From positions 1 to 20,580 of the forward strand of contig CAJOLG010000047.1 of assembly GCA_905235315.1 (NCBI GenBank): a stretch of 20,580 nt of DNA, written 5' to 3'. Made by a program: the position numbers and the translations under genes. The stretch comes from an uncultured Solobacterium sp. Lineage in GTDB: Bacteria > Bacillota_I > Bacilli_A > Erysipelotrichales > Erysipelotrichaceae. Each line of letters starts with the position of its first letter. The stretch's first letter is position 1. Under the pieces are notes generated by a model. It did no database searches and had not been told where the DNA came from. It was given only the letters and a program-made list of their open reading frames with translations. Shown one piece after another: positions 14,157-20,580 of the stretch.

Positions 14157-15743
14157 CTAGTTCTTTTCCAGGATTTCATGATTCAGAAGCTTCAGATCAT
14201 CCGCCTGAAGCGCAATTTCAAGATGCATCGTCAGGACACGGAACGATGTGGTGAAAAAATCCATGACCGTCGCAAGGGCGACCGCGATCGCAAGCCCCTG
14301 CTGGGGGATTCCCATCTGCGCCAGCATCACGGCGAGGCAGGAAATGGTGCCTCCCGCCACAGGCGGAACCGACATGGAAAGCAGACTTGAAACGAACCAT
14401 ACGGTGAACCACCATCCGATATTGACCTGCACCCCGAAGTATTCCGCAAGGAATGCGGTATTCAGCACAAAGATCAGCGAGGCCTGTCCGGCAAACAGAA
14501 TTGTCCCGATCGGAGAACTCATGCGGTTAAAGGAAGGGTCAATTCCCAGCTTTTTTTCGTTGGTCTCCATTCCATGCGGAAGTGCCGCGGCACTCGACGA
14601 CGTAAAGAACGCGATCAGAAAGTCCGGAATCAGTTTCGGCAGCACCACAGAAATCCTGACCCGGAGTTTCATACAGGCCACGACAAGATACACGGCTGCC
14701 GATACGAAGCACAGCACAATGCACAGAAGAAGCGGTTTTCCGAAGCGGAAAAAGAGATCCACACCGCCGGTCCAGAGCTGGCTGACCAGAGATGAAAAGA
14801 TAAAGACCGGCAGGAACACACATACCGCCGTTACACAGCGCATTACAAGCGTATAGAGTTCTGTGATCAACGTGCGCAGATGAGCGGTCTGGCTTCCGGA
14901 CACCACAAGAATCGTCCCGACCATTCCCGCAAGCACAACGATCTGCAGGGTATTGCCTTCCAGAAAGGGTTTGATCGGATTGGACGGAAGAATTCCGAAG
15001 AGCAGCGAAAGAATCGAATAAACCTGACTTCCCGCCCCGCTGCTGCCGGAGGCAAGCGGGAAACAGAAGCGTGCGATGATGGTAAACGGTACGCAGAGGG
15101 CGAAGGACATGGTCACAAACCTTACCAGCATCCGTTTTCCAACTTTTCCGAGAACTGACGCATCGTCGATGCCGCAGATGCCGCTGATAACCGAAAGAAA
15201 GACCATGACACCGATAAAGGTATTCAGAAGATTCAGAAATCCGCCGGAAAGAAACGACAGACCGTAATCGATGATCCCGGTGCGGACAGCCGAAGGAATC
15301 AGCGGGCCGGCAAGCCCGACTGCGATTGCGGCCGCAATGCATCCCAGCATCAACTGTTCCGGACGCATATGACGGCGGGACACCCGCTGGATCAGCTCGT
15401 TTTCCTGATTGCGCCAGCGCCATTCCGGCTCGAGACCCAATTGCGGCATCAGGATTCCCCGAAGTTCCGACACCGCGTCTTCCGGGGTTTGCGTGGGGTC
15501 AAAGCGCTCCCCGCCGTAACGGACCACAAGGAAAACCGATCCGGAACGCTGAATCAGCCGGAGCACTGCCTCCGGCGGCTGTTTATTATACCTGCGGACC
15601 GAATCCAGAAGCTCCTCCATCAACAGGCGGATGCGAAGAATATCTTTATGTTCTGCTTTGACTTCCTCCAGCCAGTTCTGAATGGTTTCCGATGCTTTGT
15701 CCACTCCCTGTCTGTCGAGAATCACCCGTTCTTCCCGTTTCAT
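14157..15743 (-). CDS. Second SDF-family symporter with degenerate GHKL-ATPase-like N-terminus
   Basis: The 528-residue protein has the same design as the symporter at 3918-5543: a soluble N-terminus (about 1-125) and an SDF membrane fold. The N-box keeps E43-E44, but the catalytic Asn position is S48; the G1 region reads GGERFDP without the Asp; the domain ends with NELIQRV. The ATPase is therefore probably dead but may still bind a partner. In the transporter half, SSSAAALP matches the family serine-rich loop, while NMDGT is replaced by FAGQAS. ATG 15743 is preferred, with an AAGGGGG site 6 nt upstream, over GTG 15767, which has none. It heads the unit with resB and ccsA, a combination with no obvious textbook reason. 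Confidence 0.82.
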   Translation of the reverse strand: MKREERVILDRQGVDKASETIQNWLEEVKAEHKDILRIRLLMEELLDSVRRYNKQPPEAVLRLIQRSGSVFLVVRYGGERFDPTQTPEDAVSELRGILMPQLGLEPEWRWRNQENELIQRVSRRHMRPEQLMLGCIAAAIAVGLAGPLIPSAVRTGIIDYGLSFLSGGFLNLLNTFIGVMVFLSVISGICGIDDASVLGKVGKRMLVRFVTMSFALCVPFTIIARFCFPLASGSSGAGSQVYSILSLLFGILPSNPIKPFLEGNTLQIVVLAGMVGTILVVSGSQTAHLRTLITELYTLVMRCVTAVCVFLPVFIFSSLVSQLWTGGVDLFFRFGKPLLLCIVLCFVSAAVYLVVACMKLRVRISVVLPKLIPDFLIAFFTSSSAAALPHGMETNEKKLGIDPSFNRMSSPIGTILFAGQASLIFVLNTAFLAEYFGVQVNIGWWFTVWFVSSLLSMSVPPVAGGTISCLAVMLAQMGIPQQGLAIAVALATVMDFFTTSFRVLTMHLEIALQADDLKLLNHEILEKN

Positions 15744-15775
15744 ACGGCGCCCCCTTCCTGTCTGCACTGTAAAAA

Positions 15776-15781
15776 ATTATA
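15776..15781 (-). promoter_or_regulatory. Putative -10 element for the symporter-resB-ccsA operon
   Basis: TATAAT on the minus strand, preceded by ACAATG as at 3890, about 33 nt before the ATG and just downstream of the nrfA terminator. The -35 is weak. Confidence 0.5.
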
Positions 15782-15810
15782 CATTGTCCGGCGGGTTTCC
15801 GCAGGAAAGA

Positions 15811-15839
15811 CGAAAAAAGCGGGTCGCCCCGCTTTTTCG
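15811..15839 (-). terminator. nrfA terminator
   Basis: A GC core GCGGG/CCCGC with a 4-nt loop is extended by an A5/T5 stem. On the minus strand it ends in TTTTTTCG, 9 nt after the nrfA stop. It separates nrfA from the symporter-resB-ccsA unit. Confidence 0.85.
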
Positions 15840-15847
15840 GTTTTGCG

Positions 15848-17149
15848 TTATGCGCCGAGAATCCCGTTCAGTTCGCCGAGATACTTCTCCGCTTTATCCA
15901 GGCAGTCCGCCGCAAGGGTCTTGTTGTGGGCGCCTTTGCCGTTTTCCACAAACACAAAGTCCCAGTACCACTGTGCGGAGCGTGCGAGATCTCTTGCCTG
16001 CGCCAGTTCTTCTTCACTGAGCGTTCCGGCTTCCACTGCCGCCGCAAGTTTGTCATTCGCGTTGGCAAGATCCTCTCCGATGGCATCACAGCGGGTTGTG
16101 ACTTCCTCATGGATCGCTTCCACCGCTGAGGCGATATCACCGTGACAGGTGTTGCAGGAGGCGAGGACTTCCGGATTGTCGAGCGGGGAAGACCAGTAAT
16201 GATTTGTGAATTCGGTACCGTCTTCCGCAACTGCGGTGCCCATATGGCAGGTGACGCAGCTCATATCCGGATGGATGCCTCCGGCTGCGGAGATCGTCTC
16301 AAATTCCGGATGCTGGGTCTTCAGCTTGCGGACACCGGTGGTTTCATCCACCCAGTCGGCGTACGGATTGTTGTCCGCATCGAGCAGGTTGTTGTAATAC
16401 TCCAGGATTTTATCCGGTGTCGCGTTTTCAAGTCCGACATAGCCAAGCGTTGTCGCCTTGGTGTCGGGGTCGAAGTAATACTCACTGTGGCACTGGGCGC
16501 AGCTGAGCGTCTGCGCATTCTGGGAGCTGAGGTCATCCGCCAGCGCATCGGCGAGATAGGTATGCGTGACATACAGCGTGCCGGGTTCATTCTGATGGCA
16601 GTGGAAACAGCCGAACGAATCCGTGAGCTGCGCTTCCATGTCTTCAAATGCCATCGCGTATGCACTGTCGCCGTCATTCAGCGCTTTTGCGGTGAAGTCA
16701 CTGGTCTTGCAGGTAAAGCAGTTCGCAAGCTTGTGCGGACGTCCGGTGCTTGTGACATCCTCCACCACAAAGGTATGCCCGCGGGCGCTCTCATACTGGA
16801 TCGCAAAGCCATACCCTTTGTACAGGGTTGCGATATACGGATGCGCTTCAATGTAGCTGTGGTTCTCCTCGTTTGCGTCATTCTCCGCGTAGGTGCGGAA
16901 CTGATTCGGATACTGGGCTTCCCAGTCGCTTGCTTTGGTTACGGTAATGCCCGTTCCGCTCTGCGCGATGATCGGGGCCACCACATTGGTGACCAGTGCA
17001 GGCGCGCTTTCCGCAGCCGCTGCAGGCTTCGGATTGGCGGCTTTGCCCGCATTATTATTCATCACCGCAAGCACACCGGTTAAAACAGCCGCAGCCGCAA
17101 GTGCAGAAAAAAGTTTCAGTTCATTCTTTTTATTTGTCTTGTTATCCAT
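15848..17149 (-). CDS. nrfA: Ammonia-forming cytochrome c nitrite reductase (pentaheme c552)
   Basis: The 433-residue protein has the full NrfA signature: the catalytic heme site CFTCK (144-148) followed by four CxxCH sites at 181, 217, 298 and 332. Active-site candidates are R123, Y224 and the TQHPEFE stretch with Q279 and H280. NrfA reduces nitrite to ammonium with six electrons on the outer face of the membrane. An N-terminal helix (11-30) followed by an Ala/Pro-rich spacer is a signal peptide or an uncleaved anchor. The ATG at 17149 is used; the longer open frame to 17320 runs through a terminator and promoter. No NrfH, the usual quinol-oxidising partner, is encoded beside it. ResB and CcsA nearby can attach the c-type hemes, although CxxCK sites in some bacteria need a dedicated lyase. 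Confidence 0.95.
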   Translation of the reverse strand: MDNKTNKKNELKLFSALAAAAVLTGVLAVMNNNAGKAANPKPAAAAESAPALVTNVVAPIIAQSGTGITVTKASDWEAQYPNQFRTYAENDANEENHSYIEAHPYIATLYKGYGFAIQYESARGHTFVVEDVTSTGRPHKLANCFTCKTSDFTAKALNDGDSAYAMAFEDMEAQLTDSFGCFHCHQNEPGTLYVTHTYLADALADDLSSQNAQTLSCAQCHSEYYFDPDTKATTLGYVGLENATPDKILEYYNNLLDADNNPYADWVDETTGVRKLKTQHPEFETISAAGGIHPDMSCVTCHMGTAVAEDGTEFTNHYWSSPLDNPEVLASCNTCHGDIASAVEAIHEEVTTRCDAIGEDLANANDKLAAAVEAGTLSEEELAQARDLARSAQWYWDFVFVENGKGAHNKTLAADCLDKAEKYLGELNGILGA

Positions 17150-17172
17150 AAACCTGATCTCTTTGTAATTAA

Positions 17173-17202
17173 ATATTAGCGGAGCGAAGCGGGGTTCGTC
17201 AA
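17173..17202 (-). promoter_or_regulatory. Putative nrfA promoter
   Basis: On the minus strand, TTGACG (17197-17202) and TAATAT (17173-17178) are 18 bp apart. The start would lie about 17 nt before the ATG. An overlapping TATAAT at 17202-17207 is an alternative -10. Confidence 0.55.
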
Positions 17203-17233
17203 TTATATAAGGATGTCTGTGACGGAATAAAAT

Positions 17234-17257
17234 GCAAAAACCCGCATTCCGCGGGTT
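17234..17257 (-). terminator. Terminator of the VWA gene
   Basis: Stem AACCCGC/GCGGGTT with loop GGAAT, followed on the minus strand by TTTGCATTTT, 7 nt past the VWA stop. Confidence 0.82.
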
Positions 17258-17264
17258 CGTTTGC

Positions 17265-17939
17265 TTAATGGGTTTCGCGCTTCGTTCCGCCCGGTTTCCG
17301 GGAGGTGAAATCCTCCTCAATGGACTTCTTCCACGAACCGTCGACCCGCTTCCCGGATTTGCGCATCGCCCCGACCGTATTACTGATGACGCTGAAGTTC
17401 AGATTGACGCCGGACGCATCGCAGTTGTAGGTTGCGGCACGGTCTTCTGAGATGCCGTATGCGCGGGCGGTTTCCACCGCATCGATGTTTGCGCCGAGGA
17501 AGAGAAACTCCCACCCGGCAGCCGTCTGTTCCTTCACCATCTTCTTTACCTCATCACTCGTATACTTCCGGCTGGCATTTTCCATTCCGTCGGTTGTGAT
17601 CACAAAGATGGTTTTTGCGGGCACATCCTCTTTGCGGGCGTATTTGTGAATGGTGCGGATATGGCGGATCGCATCCCCCATGGCATCAATCAGCGCCGTG
17701 CATCCCATGGGGACATACTCTTTTTCCGTCATCGGGTTTACGTTATCCAGCGGTACCCGGTCATGGATCACCTCGCTGGAATTACTGAAGAGAACGGTGG
17801 AGATCAGCGCTTCTCCCTCTTCCTTCTTCTGCTTTTCGATAAACGAGTTATAGCCGCCGATGGTGTCTTTCTCCAGTCCCGACATGGATCCGCTGCGGTC
17901 GATAATGAATACGATTTCTGTAAGGTTGTTTTCTTTCAT
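17265..17939 (-). CDS. von Willebrand factor A (VWA) domain protein
   Basis: The 224-residue protein is one VWA domain with a complete metal-ion-dependent adhesion site: DRSGS (D14, S16, S18), T81 in GCTAL, and D117 in TTDG. There is no signal peptide or membrane segment, so it should be cytosolic, as in TerY-like proteins. The last 40 residues (SWKKSIEEDF... to GGTKRETH) are charged and probably flexible. Such domains mediate metal-dependent protein contacts; the partner here is unknown, and no AAA+ ATPase or Ter gene is adjacent. AGGAGG lies 9 nt before the ATG. It seems to be a single-gene unit, ended by its own terminator before nrfA. Confidence 0.88.
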   Translation of the reverse strand: MKENNLTEIVFIIDRSGSMSGLEKDTIGGYNSFIEKQKKEEGEALISTVLFSNSSEVIHDRVPLDNVNPMTEKEYVPMGCTALIDAMGDAIRHIRTIHKYARKEDVPAKTIFVITTDGMENASRKYTSDEVKKMVKEQTAAGWEFLFLGANIDAVETARAYGISEDRAATYNCDASGVNLNFSVISNTVGAMRKSGKRVDGSWKKSIEEDFTSRKPGGTKRETH

Positions 17940-18036
17940 CTTCAGGTTCCTCCTTTGTGCTTACACCTGCATCATAGGAGGTTCTGCCTGTTCAAAGGTC
18001 GCCTGGGAAGCGACATTTGAGCCGGCACACCATAGC

Positions 18037-18061
18037 AAAACTGCGGCAGTACCGCAGTTTT
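18037..18061 (-). terminator. Terminator of the 96-residue protein gene
   Basis: A perfect 10-bp stem AAAACTGCGG/CCGCAGTTTT with a 5-nt loop. The minus-strand gene ending at 18139 is the only gene that reads into it. The rest of the 199-nt gap to the VWA gene shows nothing further. Confidence 0.75.
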
Positions 18062-18138
18062 TGTCTGTTCATATTTCTTTCAGTCTGTGAAAGACCGTAA
18101 GATCTATGTTATTCCATCAGAATGAATATCCGAACAGG

Positions 18139-18429
18139 TTATTCGCCGTATTTTTCTTTCAGCATTGCCATGATCTCAGGTGTGCCGATCTTACGTCCGT
18201 CATAAGTGTAAAACACATTCTCCTGATCCGCCGGACCATAGTTGCTGAGTTCGACTTTGTCGATCGGGAGATACGTGATCAAAGCAACCGCAATTGCGTC
18301 TTCTCTTGAGAAGTTGTCAAACTCCGGAAATTTTCTGTGAATATATTCATACATTTCCGCGAGTTCCTCTTCTGTACCGCCGTTAATGAACCGCAGCAGT
18401 TCAGCAGGTATCTGTTTCTTTTCTGTCAT
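18139..18429 (-). CDS. Hypothetical 96-residue acidic protein with an early GG motif
   Basis: I do not recognise this family. The start is ATG 18429, with AAAGGA 8 nt upstream. The N-terminus up to GG at 17-18 (IPAELLRFINGG) resembles a double-glycine leader: Ile at -4, Leu at -7 and Ile at -12 relative to the cut. The rest is soluble, acidic and helical (EEELAEMYEYIHRKFPEFDNFSRED is split by no membrane segment), and ends in MAMLKEKYGE. No peptidase-ABC transporter is visible, so export is not supported by context. It is divergent from the 2H-like gene, and both have identical promoter cores in an inverted repeat. Confidence 0.72.
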   Translation of the reverse strand: MTEKKQIPAELLRFINGGTEEELAEMYEYIHRKFPEFDNFSREDAIAVALITYLPIDKVELSNYGPADQENVFYTYDGRKIGTPEIMAMLKEKYGE

Positions 18430-18525
18430 TTTCGTTTCCTTTAACAAATCATATTCTCTTGTAATCAATATCCGGTAACAGTACCGGCGATGCCGCAGCA
18501 CCGCACTGTTGAACCTTGTATTTTT

Positions 18526-18579
18526 ATTATACCATTGTTTGTTCTGCGATACAGAGCGGCCTCAGAACAATGGTATAAT
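18526..18579. promoter_or_regulatory. Divergent promoter pair within a 14-bp inverted repeat
   Basis: ATTATACCATTGTT (18526-18539) and AACAATGGTATAAT (18566-18579) are perfect inverted copies, 26 bp apart. Each holds an extended -10 (TGGTATAAT), one reading left to the 96-residue gene and one right to the secreted gene. The -35 boxes are poor, as expected for extended -10 promoters. CAGAAC/GTTCTG copies flank the inner sides. Confidence 0.7.
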
Positions 18580-18641
18580 GCGTTCTGTCGATTGTTCGGC
18601 ATGCAAAATCGTCAACAGCATACAGAGATGAGGAAGTGATC

Positions 18642-19655
18642 ATGATGAACAAAAACAGGATACCGGTATATCTTCTGATCGTTTTATTTATATGTGCTCT
18701 GGTGATCGGGATGACTGTTTCCAATCAGACAGAGAACGCTGCCGAAGAGCCATATGTTGTCTATGAAGCGGTTTTTCTGGACACATCGGAAATACTTGAA
18801 GTATTTCGGAATATCCGCGGTGAAGAAGCACCATATGCGCTTACTCCGGAAGACTATCATATTACGTTCGCCTTTCTGCCGCCTGCCGCTTCATACGAAC
18901 TTTACGGCACGAAAGTCATTGCCAATGGAATATCTTATAAAGCCGGCGATGTTCAAAAAGATGATGGCAGTTTAACACAGAATGAAGGACTGCTTGTAAA
19001 ACTGCAATCGGACGATCCTGAATTCAGACAGCTGATCAATTCCATTCATACCCAGCCATGGCATATCACCGGATCATATTCCGAAAAGCCGAAATATACC
19101 GTCCAGCTGGATTTTTCCGATGCGAAACCGGTCATGTTTGCGATCACCGGGACATTCGGTGCGTATATGAGCGATGGTTCATTTCGATTCACGCCGGAAA
19201 AAACAGCCGCTTTTTCAGAGTCGGAAGCCAAAGAAGAAGATGGCAATTCTTCCGCAGAGATCACTCTGTATCTCGATGATGTTCATAACAACAAGATATA
19301 TACCGACGCATCGGAAGAAAACATTCAGAGCTTCACGGAACTGTTCGATCTTCTGTATGGCCAGTCTGACAGTACCGATGACTTACTGATATTGAAGGAT
19401 GGTTTTGATTCTATCCAGGAAGGCCAGCTTTGCCATGCCGGCAGATCGCTCAGTTTTCTGAATCAGACAGTCATTTTCGAAAACGAAACATATAAAAACG
19501 CCTGGTATCTGGAAGTCTTTTCCAAAGAAAACAATGAGAGAAAATGTATCATTCTTCCACAGGAAAGCAGATATGCGCAAATGCTGAAACTGCTTCTTGA
19601 TCATATGCATTATCCGGAATTGATCGAGGAACTCGAGGCCGGAAAAACAGATTGA
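18642..19655 (+). CDS. Secreted or membrane-anchored protein with a 2H phosphoesterase-like domain
   Basis: The 337-residue protein has an N-terminal hydrophobic helix (about 7-24) followed by a polar region, so it is exported or anchored with its bulk outside. Residues about 37-185 carry two H-x-T motifs 68 residues apart, YHITFAFLP (H73, T75) and WHITGSY (H141, T143), separated by an ELYG...GLLVKL strand pattern. This is the layout of 2H phosphoesterases and 2',5' RNA ligase-like proteins, which act on cyclic phosphates or RNA ends. Residues 205-330 form a second, unrecognised domain. ATG 18642 is chosen because GAGGA lies 7 nt upstream; ATG 18645 or GTG 18636 are alternatives. The fold is inferred by motif only, and an exported member would be unusual. 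Confidence 0.7.
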   Translation: MMNKNRIPVYLLIVLFICALVIGMTVSNQTENAAEEPYVVYEAVFLDTSEILEVFRNIRGEEAPYALTPEDYHITFAFLPPAASYELYGTKVIANGISYKAGDVQKDDGSLTQNEGLLVKLQSDDPEFRQLINSIHTQPWHITGSYSEKPKYTVQLDFSDAKPVMFAITGTFGAYMSDGSFRFTPEKTAAFSESEAKEEDGNSSAEITLYLDDVHNNKIYTDASEENIQSFTELFDLLYGQSDSTDDLLILKDGFDSIQEGQLCHAGRSLSFLNQTVIFENETYKNAWYLEVFSKENNERKCIILPQESRYAQMLKLLLDHMHYPELIEELEAGKTD

Positions 19656-19671
19656 ATCCATGTCGGGAAAG

Positions 19672-19737
19672 AACGGGGAATCCGCACTGTTTCAAAAAAT
19701 GAAAAGCGCATATTTCCCCGTTGTTTTCATGCAGTGC
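19672..19737 (+). terminator. Putative terminator with competing stems
   Basis: AACGGGGAA (19672-19680) pairs with TTCCCCGTT (19714-19722), followed by GTTTTC, 17 nt after the secreted-protein stop. A second pairing, GCACTG/CAGTGC plus ATGAAAA/TTTTCAT (19684-19737), overlaps it and cannot form as a simple nested structure at the same time. The first could be the terminator of the upstream gene. Confidence 0.5.
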
Positions 19738-19827
19738 TTGAAATACCCGCCGCTTAGGCTTCCAAGGCAATCTGTTTGATCGCACAGTTTAGTCTTCCGT
19801 GTAGTCACAGTATGTCTCATTGCGTCA

Positions 19828-19848
19828 AAAACGGCATTTGCCCGTTTT
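19828..19848 (+). other. Small hairpin upstream of the XRE gene
   Basis: AAAACGG and CCGTTTT form a 7-bp stem with a 7-nt loop, about 60 nt before the XRE start. It could be an operator or a weak terminator. Otherwise I see nothing clear in the 252-nt gap 19656-19907. Confidence 0.35.
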
Positions 19849-19907
19849 GTGTCCTGTCATACTTCGCTTACCTGCGCTATGTTCAAAGCAGAAAGGAGCT
19901 CTGAAAC

Positions 19908-20189
19908 ATGAACCTTGTAAAAACCGGACAGTTCCTTCAGGAACTCAGAAAAGAAAAAGGGCTGACCCAGGAACAGCTCGCGGCTGAAATGGGAGTCACA
20001 CGGCGCACCGTTTCCCGCTGGGAGACCGGAAACAACGCACCGGATCTCGATATCCTGATCGAACTCTCCGATTTCTATGATGTCGACCTGAGAGAGATCC
20101 TGAACGGAGAAAGGAACAGCGAAAGTATGAATGAAGAAATGAAAGAAACAGTATTGCAGGTGGCTGAATACAGCAACAATCGAGACTGA
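19908..20189 (+). CDS. XRE-family HTH regulator, cytosolic half of a frameshifted membrane-tethered protein
   Basis: The 93-residue product has an XRE helix-turn-helix at about 5-60 (LRKEKGLTQEQLAAEMGVTRRTVSRWETG) followed by an extension typical of a regulator family in Bacillota that continues into a C-terminal membrane domain. Here the frame stops at TGA 20187-20189 just after AEYSNN, and the membrane part resumes in the -1 frame: CTG ACG AAA ACG ATG leads straight into the next open frame. The total span is 500 nt, one short of a 501-nt intact gene. AAAGGAG lies 9 nt before the ATG. The DNA-binding half could still work as a soluble repressor; targets are unknown. Confidence 0.85.
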   Translation: MNLVKTGQFLQELRKEKGLTQEQLAAEMGVTRRTVSRWETGNNAPDLDILIELSDFYDVDLREILNGERNSESMNEEMKETVLQVAEYSNNRD

Positions 20190-20197
20190 CGAAAACG

Positions 20198-20407
20198 ATG
20201 CATTGGCTCTTTATCGCCGGTTTCATCGGACTCGCGATGTATATGGCGGTCGATCTGCTGGGGCTGGACTCTACCAAGCCTTATGATTTCATAGCCGGTT
20301 TCGGACTCGGTATCGCATTGGGCGATGTGATCCTCGGTATCATCTTTACAAGCAGATACACCGCAAAGATCAAAGCATTCAAGATGCGTCTTCTGCATAA
20401 GGCCTGA
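20198..20407 (+). CDS. Membrane half of the frameshifted XRE regulator
   Basis: This 69-residue open frame has two hydrophobic segments (about 2-20 and 30-50) and a basic tail (SRYTAKIKAFKMRLL). It matches the C-terminal part of membrane-tethered XRE regulators, where this sequence follows the VADYSN-type linker without a break. It has no ribosome binding site of its own and starts 8 nt after the upstream TGA, so it is probably a severed fragment rather than an independent gene, unless ribosomes re-initiate or shift frame. Confidence 0.65.
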   Translation: MHWLFIAGFIGLAMYMAVDLLGLDSTKPYDFIAGFGLGIALGDVILGIIFTSRYTAKIKAFKMRLLHKA

Positions 20408-20425
20408 AAGAACAAAAGAGTTTGA

Positions 20426-20460
20426 AAAAAGCGCAGATTATTACACAGTCTGCGCTTTTT
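20426..20460. terminator. Bidirectional terminator
   Basis: A perfect 12-bp stem AAAAAGCGCAGA/TCTGCGCTTTTT with an 11-nt loop lies between the XRE fragment (+) and the partial gene on the minus strand. Confidence 0.9.
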
Positions 20461-20467
20461 GAGTGTA

Positions 20468-20580
20468 TCAGTTCTTTTGATCCTGTTCCTGATGGATCTC
20501 TCTCATGCCTTCCACCTGGTCGCAGAGTTCTTTGACCGAGCAGGCATTGCAGTCGTTGATGACCATTCCTTTGAGGATAT
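20468..20580 (-). CDS. 3' end of an unidentified gene with a Cys-rich C-terminus (partial)
   Basis: The minus strand has an open frame running off the right edge and ending at TGA 20468-20470, 8 nt before the shared terminator. The visible C-terminus includes NDCNACSVKELCDQV, three cysteines in a CxxC(x6)C spacing that could hold a metal or Fe-S site, and a charged helical tail. An internal ATG has AAAGGA directly against it, too close to serve as a start, so the gene probably begins outside the window. The family is not recognised. Confidence 0.5.
   Translation of the reverse strand, partial: ILKGMVINDCNACSVKELCDQVEGMREIHQEQDQKN

Noticed and set aside
16142..17083. Plus-strand open frame of 313 codons
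   Set aside because: Antisense to nrfA, whose five heme motifs make the minus strand certain to be coding.
17150..17320. N-terminal extension of nrfA by 57 codons
   Set aside because: It passes through the VWA terminator and the nrfA promoter; the ATG at 17149 leads directly into the export signal helix.

Overview
The window reads as chromosomal DNA of an anaerobic, probably host-associated Bacillota (Erysipelotrichia or Clostridia; this assignment is inference). The signs are a glmS ribozyme, a lipoteichoic acid synthase-type enzyme, System II cytochrome c maturation (ResB/CcsA), strong AGGAGG ribosome binding sites, near-consensus SigA-type promoters and a membrane-tethered XRE regulator. 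No insertion sequence, phage gene, CRISPR array or rRNA was seen. Most genes lie on the minus strand.

Region 1 (27-5543, minus) is the most unusual. In order of transcription it holds an SDF-fold symporter with a degenerate GHKL-ATPase-like N-terminus, a STAS domain fused to an APH-type kinase, a stand-alone STAS protein, an RsbW-like ATPase, and a MATE-family transporter with a C-terminal ATPase domain. These are the parts of a partner-switching circuit, but the ATPase domains sit on transporters and no sigma factor or PP2C phosphatase is visible. A second symporter of the same design lies at 14157-15743.

Region 2 (5717-9950) has an LTA synthase-like gene (+) convergent with glmS (-). The glmS leader carries a glmS ribozyme and a strong promoter, which lies back to back with the promoter of a tRNA-Thr(CGT) gene.

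Region 3 (9947-12018, minus) has a membrane-anchored SH3 protein whose last domain is frameshifted, and a Cof-type HAD phosphatase.

Region 4 (12097-17149, minus) has ccsA, resB and the second symporter behind one promoter. Upstream, separated by a terminator, is a pentaheme cytochrome c nitrite reductase (nrfA) without a visible nrfH. ResB and CcsA can supply the heme attachment NrfA needs, so together they suggest ammonifying nitrite reduction or nitrite detoxification.

Region 5 (17265-20580) has a VWA protein, a 96-residue protein with a GG motif, and a divergent secreted protein with two HxT motifs like 2H phosphoesterases. These last two share an inverted-repeat promoter region. It ends with an XRE regulator split from its membrane half by an apparent one-base deletion, a terminator, and the 3' end of an unidentified Cys-rich gene.
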